Shown: piece after piece, positions 1 to 8,204 of the stretch
How positions within the stretch are numbered: position 1 is the stretch's first letter
Layout of the letters: each line of letters starts with the position of its first letter
Assembly: GCA_900100595.1 (NCBI GenBank)
Contig: FMUA01000009.1
Span: 23,071 to 87,070 of the forward strand
DNA: 64,000 bases
Origin: Ruminococcaceae bacterium P7
GTDB taxonomy: Bacteria > Bacillota > Clostridia > Oscillospirales > Acutalibacteraceae
Direction of reading: 5' to 3'
Notes under the pieces: model-generated
Seen by the model: only the letters and a program-made list of their open reading frames with translations
The model's database searches: none
What the model was told of the DNA's origin: nothing
Made by a program: the position numbers and the translations under genes

Positions 1-327
1 GATTTCCCTTGCTGATAACCGCCGCATTGAAAATAGTTTTTCTCAGTAGGCATCGTTTTGGAACGGTGCAGATACATTCGTTTACCGCAGTCTCCGCAGT
101 AAAGAAAACCGGAATACTTATCTATCTCGCCCTGTGTATCAGGACGTTTCCTGCCTTCAAAATGCTTCTGTACAAGGTCAAAGGTCTTTCTGTCGATAAT
201 TGCTTCGTGAGTATTCTCGAAGATAAGGATATTCTCAGGCTCATTCTTGATACGCTTTTTCAACTTATTCGACTTTGTATAAGTCTTGAAGTTAACGGTA
301 TCGCCGACATAAAAACGATTGGATAAG
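1..327 (-). pseudogene. Large serine recombinase, internal fragment (5' end lost, 3' end outside window)
   Basis: The minus strand reads without a stop from about 327 to 1. It gives the region after the catalytic domain of a transposon-type large serine recombinase: the motif YVGDTVNFKTY, then THEAIIDRKTFDLVQ, then a zinc-ribbon start CGDCGKRM followed by a basic stretch. These are typical of the recombinase plus zinc-ribbon region of TndX-like integrases that move conjugative elements. The N-terminal catalytic domain is missing because the frame meets a VirB4-like gene on the other strand near 325. The C-terminus runs off the window. I infer a dead remnant or a rearrangement junction. A misjoined assembly is the alternative. 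Confidence 0.72.
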
Positions 328-867
328 CGCGTTATTATCTTCGACATTTTTGAAATGGGCAATCAGCTTCAGACCGTCGGCTTGATGGTGCTGTTGGAAA
401 TGATTTGGCAGCGTGTGATTCAAAACAAGCGGAACGGTATAAGAACATGGGTGTGGACAGATGAGTTTTCCATCATGTTCAATGATAACTCAAACGGCAT
501 ATACCGTACAGGCGATTTCTTTGAAAAGGTCTACAAGAGAATCCGTAAGCACGGCGGCGTTGCCACAGGCGCGACGCAGAATATCTCCGAGGTCATTAAA
601 TCAAAGCAGGCGATGACCATGCTCCAAAACTCCGAGTTTCTGACGATGCTCGCGCAGAAGGAGGACGATTTGGAGATCATCAAGCAGATGTTCCATCTGT
701 CGGAAAATCAAGCGAAATATCTCGACATCGACGAGCCGGGCAAGGGCTTGATCAAGTGCGGCAAGCGCATTATCCCATTCAGTAATCTGCTGCCGAAGGA
801 TTCGCTGATGTATCAGATATGCACGACAAAGTTCAAGGATATTCAACAACAAATCAAAGCAAGGTGA
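322..867 (+). pseudogene. VirB4/TraE-like conjugation ATPase, C-terminal fragment
   Basis: About 180 codons match the end of the AAA ATPase that powers type IV secretion in Gram-positive conjugative elements. Visible are KRVIIFDI, the Walker-B-like block RTWVWTDEFSIMF, the segment GGVATGATQNISEV, and the final GKGLIKCGKRIIPF. The family is normally 600-800 residues and carries its Walker A motif well upstream, so at least three quarters of the protein is missing. The fragment begins exactly where the minus-strand recombinase fragment ends. It can no longer hydrolyse ATP, so conjugation from this copy is unlikely. The downstream genes follow closely in the order expected of an element operon. 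Confidence 0.75.
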
Positions 868-872
868 TGTAA

Positions 873-2375
873 GTGAATCTACTGATAGTAGCCGACAAAA
901 CGGAAGCCAAAACCTATGAAGCCATTGCGAAAACCGCGCCGAACACTGCTGTGCTCGGCGCGGTGACAAGGATTGATTCCGATTTCATTTCCCTGTTGGG
1001 CGACAAGTATAATCCTCACGCCGTCTTGCTGGATACGGACGTTACAGCCATCGGCACGAATATCCAAGCCGCCGTTGAAGAGATCACACAGACATATCCG
1101 TATATGAGAATCCTTGTTCTGACCGACGAGGACGACAGCTATGACTATCCTGTGGATTGTATTGTGCAGGGACAGTTCTCCAACATCAAGCTGAAAGAGA
1201 TCCTGACAAGTATGGCAAGCGGCAACACGTTTGCTGATACGGATTCCGATGATAGTCCGGAAGATCATTTACCGCACCGAATCAGGCTGAACAGTCATGA
1301 GTTGGACAAATTGTCCGCTTCTCAAACCTCAAGGCGGCGCTTCGGCTTTCCGTTGATTCATATCAATCCGATCATTCTTGCCGGAACAGCCGCAGGAGTG
1401 CTTGTTTTAGTTGTAATCGTTCTTGCGGTAATGAAAGGCGTATCAGGTGCAGGACAGGTTTCTACGCCCGACGAAGCGGCAACAACCGCTCCCTTCTTTT
1501 TGTTTGATACACAGCCGCCGACACAGGCTATGACCGAGGACTACGATTATCCGACGCTGCCCGTTGAATATGATACGACGGCGACGGTTCCGACGACCGT
1601 TCAGCCGCCGACGATTGCTCCGGAACCAACCGCTGCACCGCGAACCGTTCCACCGACAACACGTTCAGAGGAAAAGCCGACAGCCGCGCCGCAGACAAGC
1701 AGCTCGCCGTCGAGCAGCGGTTCATCGTCCGGTGGTTCATCATCAGGCGGAAGCGGTAGCAGCGGAGGTAACAATAGCGGTAATTCAAACGGAACCTCAC
1801 AGAACAGTCAGCCTGCCACACAAACCTACGGCGGTGAACCTGTGGTTTCCTACGACAATAACGGAAGATACAGCAATTCAGGCGGCGATGCTGTCAGCAG
1901 CGTTAAGCTCAATTACAGCTCGAAAACGCTTGAGGTTGACGACGCCATTCAACTATCTGCTGCGGTCAGCCCATCGAATGCGAATCAATCTGTTTCATGG
2001 AGCAGCTCGAACAGTGCCGTTGTGTCGGTCAATAACGGTAAAATCACCGCAAAAAGGGTCGGCAAGGCGACGATCACTGCAACCGCAGGCAACGGCAAAT
2101 CTGCGAGTTGTGAGGTCACGGTACGGAAAAAGGAACAGACGGACAGCGTTCATTTGTCGGCATCGGAGTACCATATCAGCGTCGGGCAGACGATCACCGT
2201 CACGCTCTACGGCACAAGTAAGGTGACGTGGAGTGTATCCAATTCCAATCCTGTGACCTTTACTTCCAACAAAAACGAAGCGAAGGTCAAAGCCCGCCGC
2301 AAGGGAAATACGCAACTTTACGCCAAAGACAATGCGACAGGCAAGGTCTATATCTGTGACATCTATGTGGGGTGA
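873..2375 (+). CDS. Receiver-like domain, TM helix and two BIG2 Ig-like domains
   Basis: This is a 500-residue protein starting at GTG 873, with AAGGTG just upstream and 5 bp after the VirB4-like stop. Residues 1-117 resemble a response-regulator receiver or pseudo-receiver fold, with VLLDTD placing Asp54 where the phospho-acceptor would be. One membrane helix lies at about 167-187. Residues 190-340 are a Pro/Thr then Ser/Gly-rich linker. Two bacterial Ig-like (BIG2) domains follow at about 340-417 and 423-500. The receiver part should be cytoplasmic and the Ig part outside, suiting a mating-pair or surface-contact protein of the element. The function is not known to me. Confidence 0.7.
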   Translation: MNLLIVADKTEAKTYEAIAKTAPNTAVLGAVTRIDSDFISLLGDKYNPHAVLLDTDVTAIGTNIQAAVEEITQTYPYMRILVLTDEDDSYDYPVDCIVQGQFSNIKLKEILTSMASGNTFADTDSDDSPEDHLPHRIRLNSHELDKLSASQTSRRRFGFPLIHINPIILAGTAAGVLVLVVIVLAVMKGVSGAGQVSTPDEAATTAPFFLFDTQPPTQAMTEDYDYPTLPVEYDTTATVPTTVQPPTIAPEPTAAPRTVPPTTRSEEKPTAAPQTSSSPSSSGSSSGGSSSGGSGSSGGNNSGNSNGTSQNSQPATQTYGGEPVVSYDNNGRYSNSGGDAVSSVKLNYSSKTLEVDDAIQLSAAVSPSNANQSVSWSSSNSAVVSVNNGKITAKRVGKATITATAGNGKSASCEVTVRKKEQTDSVHLSASEYHISVGQTITVTLYGTSKVTWSVSNSNPVTFTSNKNEAKVKARRKGNTQLYAKDNATGKVYICDIYVG

Positions 2376-2380
2376 TTGAA

Positions 2381-2683
2381 ATGACGATATTGATTTGCAC
2401 AGGCTTTTACATCTACGTCATTTTCTCTGTCAACGTGTATCGAAAAGAAATACTGTTGCGGCAAAAGGAAGGTTGCGTCATCAAAGGCAAAGTGAAAGCA
2501 CCGTATCCTCTGAGGATCTCGGTGCTTTTGTCTTTGGTGGCGTTAGCCGCCAATGTCTGTCTGTTTCAGTTCGCGGGAAATGAAATGACGATCCTTATCA
2601 ACACGTTTCCCGTGCTGTTCTGTACCAATCTTTTATGGCGTTATGAGCGCAAAATCAAGAAAATCGACAGGGAGAATCTTTGA
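2381..2683 (+). CDS. Small two-helix membrane protein of the element operon
   Basis: About 100 residues. A hydrophobic segment lies at the N-terminus, a second at about residues 45-80, and a basic tail (RYERKIKKIDRENL) closes the protein. I prefer ATG 2381 over GTG 2372 because GGGGTG at 2368-2373 is well spaced for it. The stop overlaps the next gene start, so the two are probably translationally coupled. I do not recognise a family. Position suggests an accessory of the conjugation or mobilisation operon. Confidence 0.6.
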   Translation: MTILICTGFYIYVIFSVNVYRKEILLRQKEGCVIKGKVKAPYPLRISVLLSLVALAANVCLFQFAGNEMTILINTFPVLFCTNLLWRYERKIKKIDRENL

Positions 2684-3654
2684 TGTTTTACTACAGAAAA
2701 AAGCAAATGTGGATATTTGACGATAACGATAAGCAAGCCGCGCGTATGGTATCCGTCATAGATTTCCTGACGCGGCATTATGGCTTCACGTTCAAACAAA
2801 TCGGTCGAATTTATCGCTGTCAGCAGCATGACAGCCTTGTAGTAAAAGCTGATGAACGGACGTGGTATTGGAACAGCCGACGTATCGGCGGCGGTGATGT
2901 GCTTGAGTTTGTGATGAAATATGAAAACAAAACCTATGCTCAAGCGTTGGAGATCGTAATCAATCCGTCACAGGCGGAAGCAGCTCGCCCGCAGTATCAA
3001 GCCGCGCCGCCGCAGGCTCCCAAGCCCGAAAAGAAAGCGTTGGTGCTGCCGCCGAAGGCAAAAGGACAGTTCAAACGGGCTTTTGCTTATCTTACTCAGT
3101 CGCGCTGCATTTCTCCGCAAATAGTATCTTTCTTAATGAGGATGGAATATATCTATGAGGATATACGCGGCAACTGTGTGTTTATCGGCTACAACAAGAA
3201 CAAAGTCGCAGTTTACGGCTTAATTCGCTCCACAAACACCAACAGCAAGTTCAGAATAGACGCGGAAGGCTCCGACAAGGAAAACAGCTTTTATCTGAAC
3301 GGAACAAATCCCCGTAAGGTATATGTGTTTGAATCGCCGATAGATTTACTTTCTCACGCAACACTCGCGGATATACGAAGCGGCAATAAAGGTGAATGGA
3401 TACATGATTCGCGCTTATCTTTGGGCGGCAACAGCGACGTCGCTCTTGAACATTACGTCAAGGAATACCCGAAGGTAGAAGAAATCTGCTTTTGCGTTGA
3501 CAATGACATGGGCGGCGAAAAAGCGATTAAAGCCTATGCGGAAAAATATAAGGATATGGGTTACATCGTGACCCGCGAGATTCCAAAGTTAAAGGATTTC
3601 AATGAGGATTTGGTCGATCTGATTCGACCACACCCTAATATTATGAAAAGGTGA
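2683..3654 (+). CDS. DUF3991/Toprim primase-like protein
   Basis: A 323-residue protein. Residues 20-95 form a CHC2-like/DUF3991 module (FLTRHYGFTFKQIGRIYRC, then GGGDVLEFVM), a Pro/Ala linker spans about 95-125, and the C-terminal half is a Toprim domain. Toprim marks are VYVFESPIDLLS, where the Glu is the catalytic candidate, and ICFCVDNDMGG for the Asp-x-Asp metal site. Proteins of this build are carried by Firmicutes conjugative elements and are thought to prime replication of transferred DNA. The start at 2683 overlaps the preceding stop. It is directly followed by the RepA-like gene, which fits a replication pair. Confidence 0.78.
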   Translation: MFYYRKKQMWIFDDNDKQAARMVSVIDFLTRHYGFTFKQIGRIYRCQQHDSLVVKADERTWYWNSRRIGGGDVLEFVMKYENKTYAQALEIVINPSQAEAARPQYQAAPPQAPKPEKKALVLPPKAKGQFKRAFAYLTQSRCISPQIVSFLMRMEYIYEDIRGNCVFIGYNKNKVAVYGLIRSTNTNSKFRIDAEGSDKENSFYLNGTNPRKVYVFESPIDLLSHATLADIRSGNKGEWIHDSRLSLGGNSDVALEHYVKEYPKVEEICFCVDNDMGGEKAIKAYAEKYKDMGYIVTREIPKLKDFNEDLVDLIRPHPNIMKR

Positions 3655-3658
3655 TACT

Positions 3659-4549
3659 ATGAAACGCCGTCAAAACGACCTGTTTAAGCTGCCTAACAGC
3701 ATTTTTACCGCAGACCTTACACCGACACAGTATAAGGTGATCGCGGCTCTCTACAGCTTGCGCAGCCGCTCTATTTACAAGGGTAACAAGTACATAAAGA
3801 TAAGCCAGAAATCCCTGAAAAAGATATGCGGTATCAAGTCTACGCAGACGATCAGCGACGCCGCCAATGCGCTGTGTCGGCTCGGCTACATCAAGCGCAT
3901 TGACCGCTACTATGATGATTACAAAAAGCTCGGCACATACGTCTATACACTTCCCGTCGTAACAGGACGGGATTTTTTCTTTGTCAGCCGCCTTTTCCTG
4001 AAATATGAGCTGACCGCCGCGCAAACAAGAATGTATCTGTTCTTCTGCAAGTGCGCCGACAGCGCTTCCAGATGGTTTTGGAACAGCTACAACGACATAC
4101 GCGCCGCGCTGAAGCTGAGGCGCTCTGCTGTCATTCAGACCGTCAAGGAGCTGTGCAGCATGGGGCTGATAAAGAAACGCTCTGTCAAAAAGAAAGACGG
4201 CAGCCTTTCGGATAACCACTACAAGGTCGTTACCCTCAAGCCGCCGAAAAGGATAATAAGACAGAAAAAAGGAAGAAGCTGCTTAGCCCTCAGCTTCTTC
4301 CAATTAAGTAAATGCGTAAAACTGTTTTACAATACTATCTTAATTCAAAAAGCGCGAATTGTCAAGTTAATTAGCTATTATTTTTTTGAAACAGGGGGTA
4401 GTCCAAAAATATTCAGCTCATTGTATAGTACCCACTTGTATACCAACAGAAAGAAAAAAAGATTATATCTTTACTTAAAGTATAGATGTAACTTAACCTC
4501 GCGCAAAAACCTAACGTTATCAATGATATACGCTTTATCTCCGTTTTGA
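3659..4549 (+). CDS. RepA-like replication initiator with an abnormal C-terminal tail
   Basis: The first 200 residues look like the winged-helix part of RepA_N-type initiators of plasmids and conjugative elements: FKLPNSIF, LTPTQYKVIAALYSL, then ISQKSLKKICGIKSTQTISDAANAL. A second winged-helix region follows at about 105-195. After residue ~198 the frame passes through a perfect 11-bp hairpin (4273-4303) and then through AT-rich sequence giving a Lys/Tyr/Leu-rich tail that does not look like protein. I infer that the native stop has been lost, by mutation or deletion. Initiation functions may still work, because the DNA-binding domains are complete. Confidence 0.6.
   Translation: MKRRQNDLFKLPNSIFTADLTPTQYKVIAALYSLRSRSIYKGNKYIKISQKSLKKICGIKSTQTISDAANALCRLGYIKRIDRYYDDYKKLGTYVYTLPVVTGRDFFFVSRLFLKYELTAAQTRMYLFFCKCADSASRWFWNSYNDIRAALKLRRSAVIQTVKELCSMGLIKKRSVKKKDGSLSDNHYKVVTLKPPKRIIRQKKGRSCLALSFFQLSKCVKLFYNTILIQKARIVKLISYYFFETGGSPKIFSSLYSTHLYTNRKKKRLYLYLKYRCNLTSRKNLTLSMIYALSPF
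4273..4303. terminator. Perfect 11-bp hairpin inside the RepA-like frame
   Basis: Arms GGAAGAAGCTG (4273-4283) and CAGCTTCTTCC (4293-4303) around a 9-nt loop. On the plus strand there is no T-run after it. Read on the minus strand it is followed by TTTTTTCTG, so it looks more like a minus-strand terminator or the scar of a lost 3' end. Confidence 0.5.
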
Positions 4550-4812
4550 AAAATATGAGACACCATCTTCACCCCCACAAATATCTATCTCAATTATACA
4601 AACATCTGTTCTAAATGTAAATAGGTCTTTTGGTATTTTTGAGAAAAGACGAAAAAATACAGTATAAACAAAAACAAATCTTTTCTTTTATAGCTTAACA
4701 CTGACAGGAAAGCCGTCAAAAATCCGCATAAAAAACGCAAAAAGTGTAAACGAAATACGACAAGGGTTTTCTTTTATACTTTGCATTAACAAATACTGAA
4801 AGGACGTGTATC
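4304..4812. other. AT-rich intergenic stretch without a convincing gene
   Basis: About 500 bp of AT-rich DNA between the RepA-like region and the peptidase gene. It contains the doubtful tail of the RepA-like frame up to 4549. A good ribosome site (AAAGGA near 4799) precedes the next gene. I see no RNA gene or clear repeat here. Confidence 0.5.
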
Positions 4813-5610
4813 ATGACACAAATAATTAAAATATCCATATTAGTCTGTTTGCTCGTTTTATTATGCTTCGTTATAATTGCTCCAATAATCATCTTCATTC
4901 AGGAATTCAGAGAAGCGAAAAAATCTCATGAACCCCGTACTATCACGCCGGATAACAATTCCGATGGTGAAGCGAATGAGTATAATAACGAACTCGAACA
5001 CATAAACAGCAAGTATTATATCCATCATGACTTTTACAATTTGAAAAGTCAGGGAAGCCTGCACATTATATCGTATTTCTTAACATACCAACAAACAACG
5101 GAATACACCTGTGGCGGTGCTGTTGCAATGATGGTTTTGCATTACTATGATGATTTCAGATATGATGAATTAGAAATCAGCAAGATGGTAAAGACAGACA
5201 TAGATAAAGGCACCTCGCCTGAGAATTTGGCATTATTCTTTATGGGTATTGGCTATGAGGTAGAATCCCATACCGATACTGTGCCAAAATTTGAAACCAT
5301 CGAGGATTTTCAAAAATACCTGATTATGATGATAGATAATAAAGTACCTGTGATGGTTGATTGGACAGATTGGGGCGGACATTGGCAAGTAATTATTGGA
5401 ATAGATACTTGCGATACAGATGACCCTTATGATGATGTTTTGATAATGGCTGATCCATACGACGTCACTGACCATAATAAAGATGGCTATTTTGTTGTTC
5501 CGTTTGGGCGCTTCTTTTATATGTGGCGCGAAGGATTTTGCGCTCATAAGTCAAATCCTTACGAACAGCCTTTCGTTGTAGCTAAAATAAAGAAAGAGGT
5601 GCAATTATGA
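4813..5610 (+). CDS. Membrane-anchored C39-like (papain-fold) cysteine peptidase
   Basis: 265 residues. An N-terminal anchor helix (about 5-30) is followed by a peptidase C39-like domain. The nucleophile candidate is Cys100 in TTEYTCGGAVAMM, the His is His190 in WTDWGGHWQVIIG, and the acid is Asp214 in MADPYD, so the triad appears intact. Related domains cut double-glycine leader peptides, but this one lacks the ABC exporter they are usually fused to. Its stop overlaps the recombinase start by 4 bp (ATGA), so the two are co-translated. Substrate unknown. Surface-protein or peptide processing is an inference. Confidence 0.72.
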   Translation: MTQIIKISILVCLLVLLCFVIIAPIIIFIQEFREAKKSHEPRTITPDNNSDGEANEYNNELEHINSKYYIHHDFYNLKSQGSLHIISYFLTYQQTTEYTCGGAVAMMVLHYYDDFRYDELEISKMVKTDIDKGTSPENLALFFMGIGYEVESHTDTVPKFETIEDFQKYLIMMIDNKVPVMVDWTDWGGHWQVIIGIDTCDTDDPYDDVLIMADPYDVTDHNKDGYFVVPFGRFFYMWREGFCAHKSNPYEQPFVVAKIKKEVQL

Positions 5611-6200
5611 TTTACGGTTACGCAAGGTGTTCTACCAATGAAGAAATGCAGGACATTAACCGACAGATACGCGAGCTGAAACAGCTCGGCGCATCTGACA
5701 GAACCATTTATCGTGAATACGAAAGCGGCATGAAGAATGACCGCGTTGAACTTCAACGGCTGTTGCAAACTGTCAAATCAGGCGATACGATTGTCGCTAC
5801 CGAAGTCAGTAGAATCACGCGCAGCACAAAACAGCTCTGCGAGATCATTGAGTTTGTCAAGGAAAAACACATCAAGTTAGTGTTGGGGACATTCGTTGTC
5901 GATTGCACGAGAGAGCTTGATCCTATGACAGAGGGTATGCTGAAAATGATGGGTGTATTCAGCGAGTTGGAGCGCAACATGATCAGTCAACGCGTGAAAA
6001 GCGGTTTGCAGAACGCCAAAGCGAAAGGCAAACAGCTCGGCAGACCGTCAACCTCAACAGACAATATCCCAAACGTGTTCTACAAGCATTATCCCAAGTA
6101 TAAAAACGGCGAAATCAACAAGGTTGAATTTGCAAGGCTCTGCTCACTGTCTTATCCTACGATTTTCAAATATATCGGGATTGTTGAGGGGAAAGGGTAA
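5607..6200 (+). CDS. Serine recombinase of the resolvase/invertase family
   Basis: 197 residues with the N-terminal catalytic domain YGYARCST, Ser9 being the nucleophile. The conserved block DPMTEGMLKMMGVFSELERNMISQR leads into the E helix, and a short C-terminal helix-turn-helix (FARLCSLSYPTIFKYIG) binds DNA. Length is that of Tn3-type resolvases and DNA invertases, not of large integrases. Start ATG 5607 overlaps the peptidase stop, with GAAAGAGGTG upstream. It may resolve or invert part of the element. No obvious res or inversion site was found nearby apart from the palindrome at 6207. Confidence 0.88.
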   Translation: MIYGYARCSTNEEMQDINRQIRELKQLGASDRTIYREYESGMKNDRVELQRLLQTVKSGDTIVATEVSRITRSTKQLCEIIEFVKEKHIKLVLGTFVVDCTRELDPMTEGMLKMMGVFSELERNMISQRVKSGLQNAKAKGKQLGRPSTSTDNIPNVFYKHYPKYKNGEINKVEFARLCSLSYPTIFKYIGIVEGKG

Positions 6201-6206
6201 GATAGT

Positions 6207-6223
6207 GTGGACAATTTGTCCAC
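6207..6223. repeat. 17-bp palindrome, copy 1 (GTGGACAATTTGTCCAC)
   Basis: Perfect inverted repeat 6 bp after the recombinase stop, extendable to 19 bp with flanking T and A. It is one of six copies in the accessory half (others at 30091, 31206, 31300, 32781 and 33523). Each half, TTGTCCAC(A), differs by one base from a DnaA-box consensus. Confidence 0.85.
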
Positions 6224-6241
6224 AAAAATAAAAGGCGGCTC

Positions 6242-6275
6242 AAGGGAGGCACTTCGTAAGGAAGTTGCCTCCCTT
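6242..6275 (+). terminator. Hairpin terminator after the recombinase gene
   Basis: AAGGGAGGC... pairs with ...GCCTCCCTT with one bulged base and a GTAAG loop. A modest T-rich stretch follows (TTGGCTTTTAT). It closes the peptidase-recombinase operon. Confidence 0.75.
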
Positions 6276-6343
6276 TGGCTTTTATAAAACAGTCGGATAG
6301 TTGGATTTGTAGGATATAATCTAAACTTACGGAGGTTTTACAA

Positions 6344-6670
6344 ATGAAGAACACAAAATATCACGTCTACATAAACAGCGAAAAAAGGCGACTGTTGATT
6401 AGCAGCCTGAATGATTTGAGAAACAAGTTGATTGATGAGGGCAGATATACTGACCTTGTTGATGAGGGATTAATTAAAGTTGCCAACGCAAAAATCAAAA
6501 AAAATCAAGGTGGTCAGCAAATGCCCGTAAACAGTATTTTTGCGGTTTTTGAAAGTGGTAATGATAATACCTTAACCCCCTCTAACCCGCTATTGCAAAG
6601 CCGCATAAACATTGACTTTTTGAAGGTAACTTTTTCGACTATTATGGAGGACAAAGATTATGACAAATAA
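6344..6670 (+). CDS. Small element protein with a likely frameshift after residue 52
   Basis: The N-terminal ~52 residues (KYHVYINSEKRRLLISSL, then GRYTDLVDEGLIKVANAKIKK) match a short conserved protein found beside tnpV-like genes in Firmicutes transposable elements. That protein normally ends a few residues after the AKxKK block. Here an A8 run (6497-6504) shifts the frame and adds about 55 unrelated residues. Read with one A fewer, the product would end as KIKKIKVVSKCP and stop. An indel, sequencing error or slippage are all possible. Function unknown. Confidence 0.6.
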   Translation: MKNTKYHVYINSEKRRLLISSLNDLRNKLIDEGRYTDLVDEGLIKVANAKIKKNQGGQQMPVNSIFAVFESGNDNTLTPSNPLLQSRINIDFLKVTFSTIMEDKDYDK

Positions 6671-7017
6671 GATTACATATACAAAACAAGGCGATTACCT
6701 TTTACCCAATCTGAAATTACCCGAACAGCCTAAGGTTAAAATTGGTATTTGGGGTAAGCGACATTTGAAGTATATCAAACATCGCCGCCCAATCTTATTA
6801 TACAAACCTGCTGACAAGCTGTAAGCTGACCGCTTACCTCGCCGACATTGATGAGCAGGCAGAGGAGATGTTCTTTCGGTTGGTAAACCAACTCGCCGAA
6901 AAGGAAGGTGTTACCGAACAGCTCAAAGCGGACAATCAAATGCTGTGGGTGAAGCGTATGAACAATATCCGCAACCGTGCTACCGAAATCGTTAATGCAG
7001 AGTTGATTTATGTATAA
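6660..7017 (+). pseudogene. TnpV-like transposon protein, frameshifted
   Basis: ATG 6660, preceded by GGAGG at 6646, opens a frame beginning with ITYTKQGDYLLPNLKLPEQ, typical of TnpV. This frame stops at about 6825. A second frame continues the same protein (KLTAYLADIDEQAEEMFF, then ADNQMLWVKRMNNIRNRATEIV) to the TAA at 7015-7017. The two pieces join through a single-base shift near 6800-6808 around HRRPIL. TnpV is an accessory protein of Firmicutes transposons with no proven activity. I call it inactivated. Confidence 0.78.
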
Positions 7018-7019
7018 TA

Positions 7020-7065
7020 AAATCGAGCAAAGGTGAATTATTCATCTTCGCTCGATTATTTTTTT
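7020..7065 (+). terminator. Terminator after the TnpV remnant
   Basis: AATCGAGC...GCTCGATT with an inner AGGTGAA/TTCATCTT pairing, followed by ATTTTTTTA. It also lies just past the stop of the convergent minus-strand permease gene. Confidence 0.8.
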
Positions 7066-8200
7066 ATTCGTTCATAATTTGTTTTAACGGTATTTTTTTC
7101 ATTGACTGACCATAAGCAAACATAACGCCTTCATATACAACGATAAAAACAGCAAGCGTTATGAAGAACATCAGAAAATCAAACTCATATTCGGGAACAC
7201 CCTCGACGCCAGCAAAAACAATGTCAACCATAATTCTCAATAATGCATACTGATACACAGAACCGATGATAAAGCCGATATACGCCGCCGGGCGGTAGCC
7301 GTCGAGAACAGAACGCTTGCAATCAGCGCTATCATAGCCGAATACACGCATCATAGCAATATTCTTTTGGTTGGAGCGGATGACGGTGGTCACGGCGATA
7401 TACAGCGTGGTAAACGCCAGAACAACTCCGATAATCAACATCATCAAGCCCATCATTTCACTTGACAAATCCTTCATACTTGCCGACATTTGTATCATAG
7501 CTGAGAAGCAGAACGAGGAAAAAGCGATGAAGAACACCAATGTTTTGCGGCTTCTTAACACAGAGCTCCTCATTTCGGCGACAAAAGTCTTTTTATCTTT
7601 TGTGTTTTTGGTTTTCCCCTTTACCTTTACAATACCCTTCAATAGATTGACGCAAGGCTGGCGAAGCTTTAACAGGCTGTTGCATACTGCAATCAAAGCA
7701 AAGACCAAAGTGGGAGCAATCACCAGCAGGACGAATAATATCCAATGATAACCAATAGAAAGCTCCGGCAAATAACCGTCTTTATTTTGTAACTCATAAA
7801 ACTGCGGCATTAACGCAAATGACAGCAAATAACCGACGAAACAGCCAAGGAATACACTCAAGCCAAAAACAGAAAAACCCTTGGCAATTTTGAAATCAGA
7901 ATAACCGAGAGCCTTTAATATCCCGATTTCCTTTGAATGGCTGTCTATGTAATGCTTGATATAGAAAAACAGCATCACAACGGTAGTGATCGCCAAGCAG
8001 CCGCCGCTGACGGTGCAAACGACCTTTGAAGTCATAATCTGTGCGTCATAGAACATCTGCGCGTAAGGGTTGTCAATCAGACCGGCTATCGCAGTTAAAT
8101 CCAAATAATAGTTTAAAAACATATTGCAGACGGTTACCGCACAGCAGGTCATAATGGAAATTCCGAACAACTTTACGCTGTCCTTGATACTGACAATCAT
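7064..8200 (-). CDS. FtsX-like ABC transporter permease
   Basis: 378 residues with about eight predicted membrane helices. Two FtsX-type cores are visible: SKEIGILKALGYSDFKIA in the first half and NQKNIAMMRVFGYDSADCK in the second. It belongs with the ATPase 4 bp upstream and the TetR regulator above that, in one minus-strand operon. Such MacB/LolCDE-like exporters extrude peptides, drugs or lipids. The N-terminal extracellular loop is short, so this is a small version of the family. Substrate unknown. Confidence 0.82.
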   Translation of the reverse strand: MIVSIKDSVKLFGISIMTCCAVTVCNMFLNYYLDLTAIAGLIDNPYAQMFYDAQIMTSKVVCTVSGGCLAITTVVMLFFYIKHYIDSHSKEIGILKALGYSDFKIAKGFSVFGLSVFLGCFVGYLLSFALMPQFYELQNKDGYLPELSIGYHWILFVLLVIAPTLVFALIAVCNSLLKLRQPCVNLLKGIVKVKGKTKNTKDKKTFVAEMRSSVLRSRKTLVFFIAFSSFCFSAMIQMSASMKDLSSEMMGLMMLIIGVVLAFTTLYIAVTTVIRSNQKNIAMMRVFGYDSADCKRSVLDGYRPAAYIGFIIGSVYQYALLRIMVDIVFAGVEGVPEYEFDFLMFFITLAVFIVVYEGVMFAYGQSMKKIPLKQIMNE

Positions 8201-8204
8201 ACCG

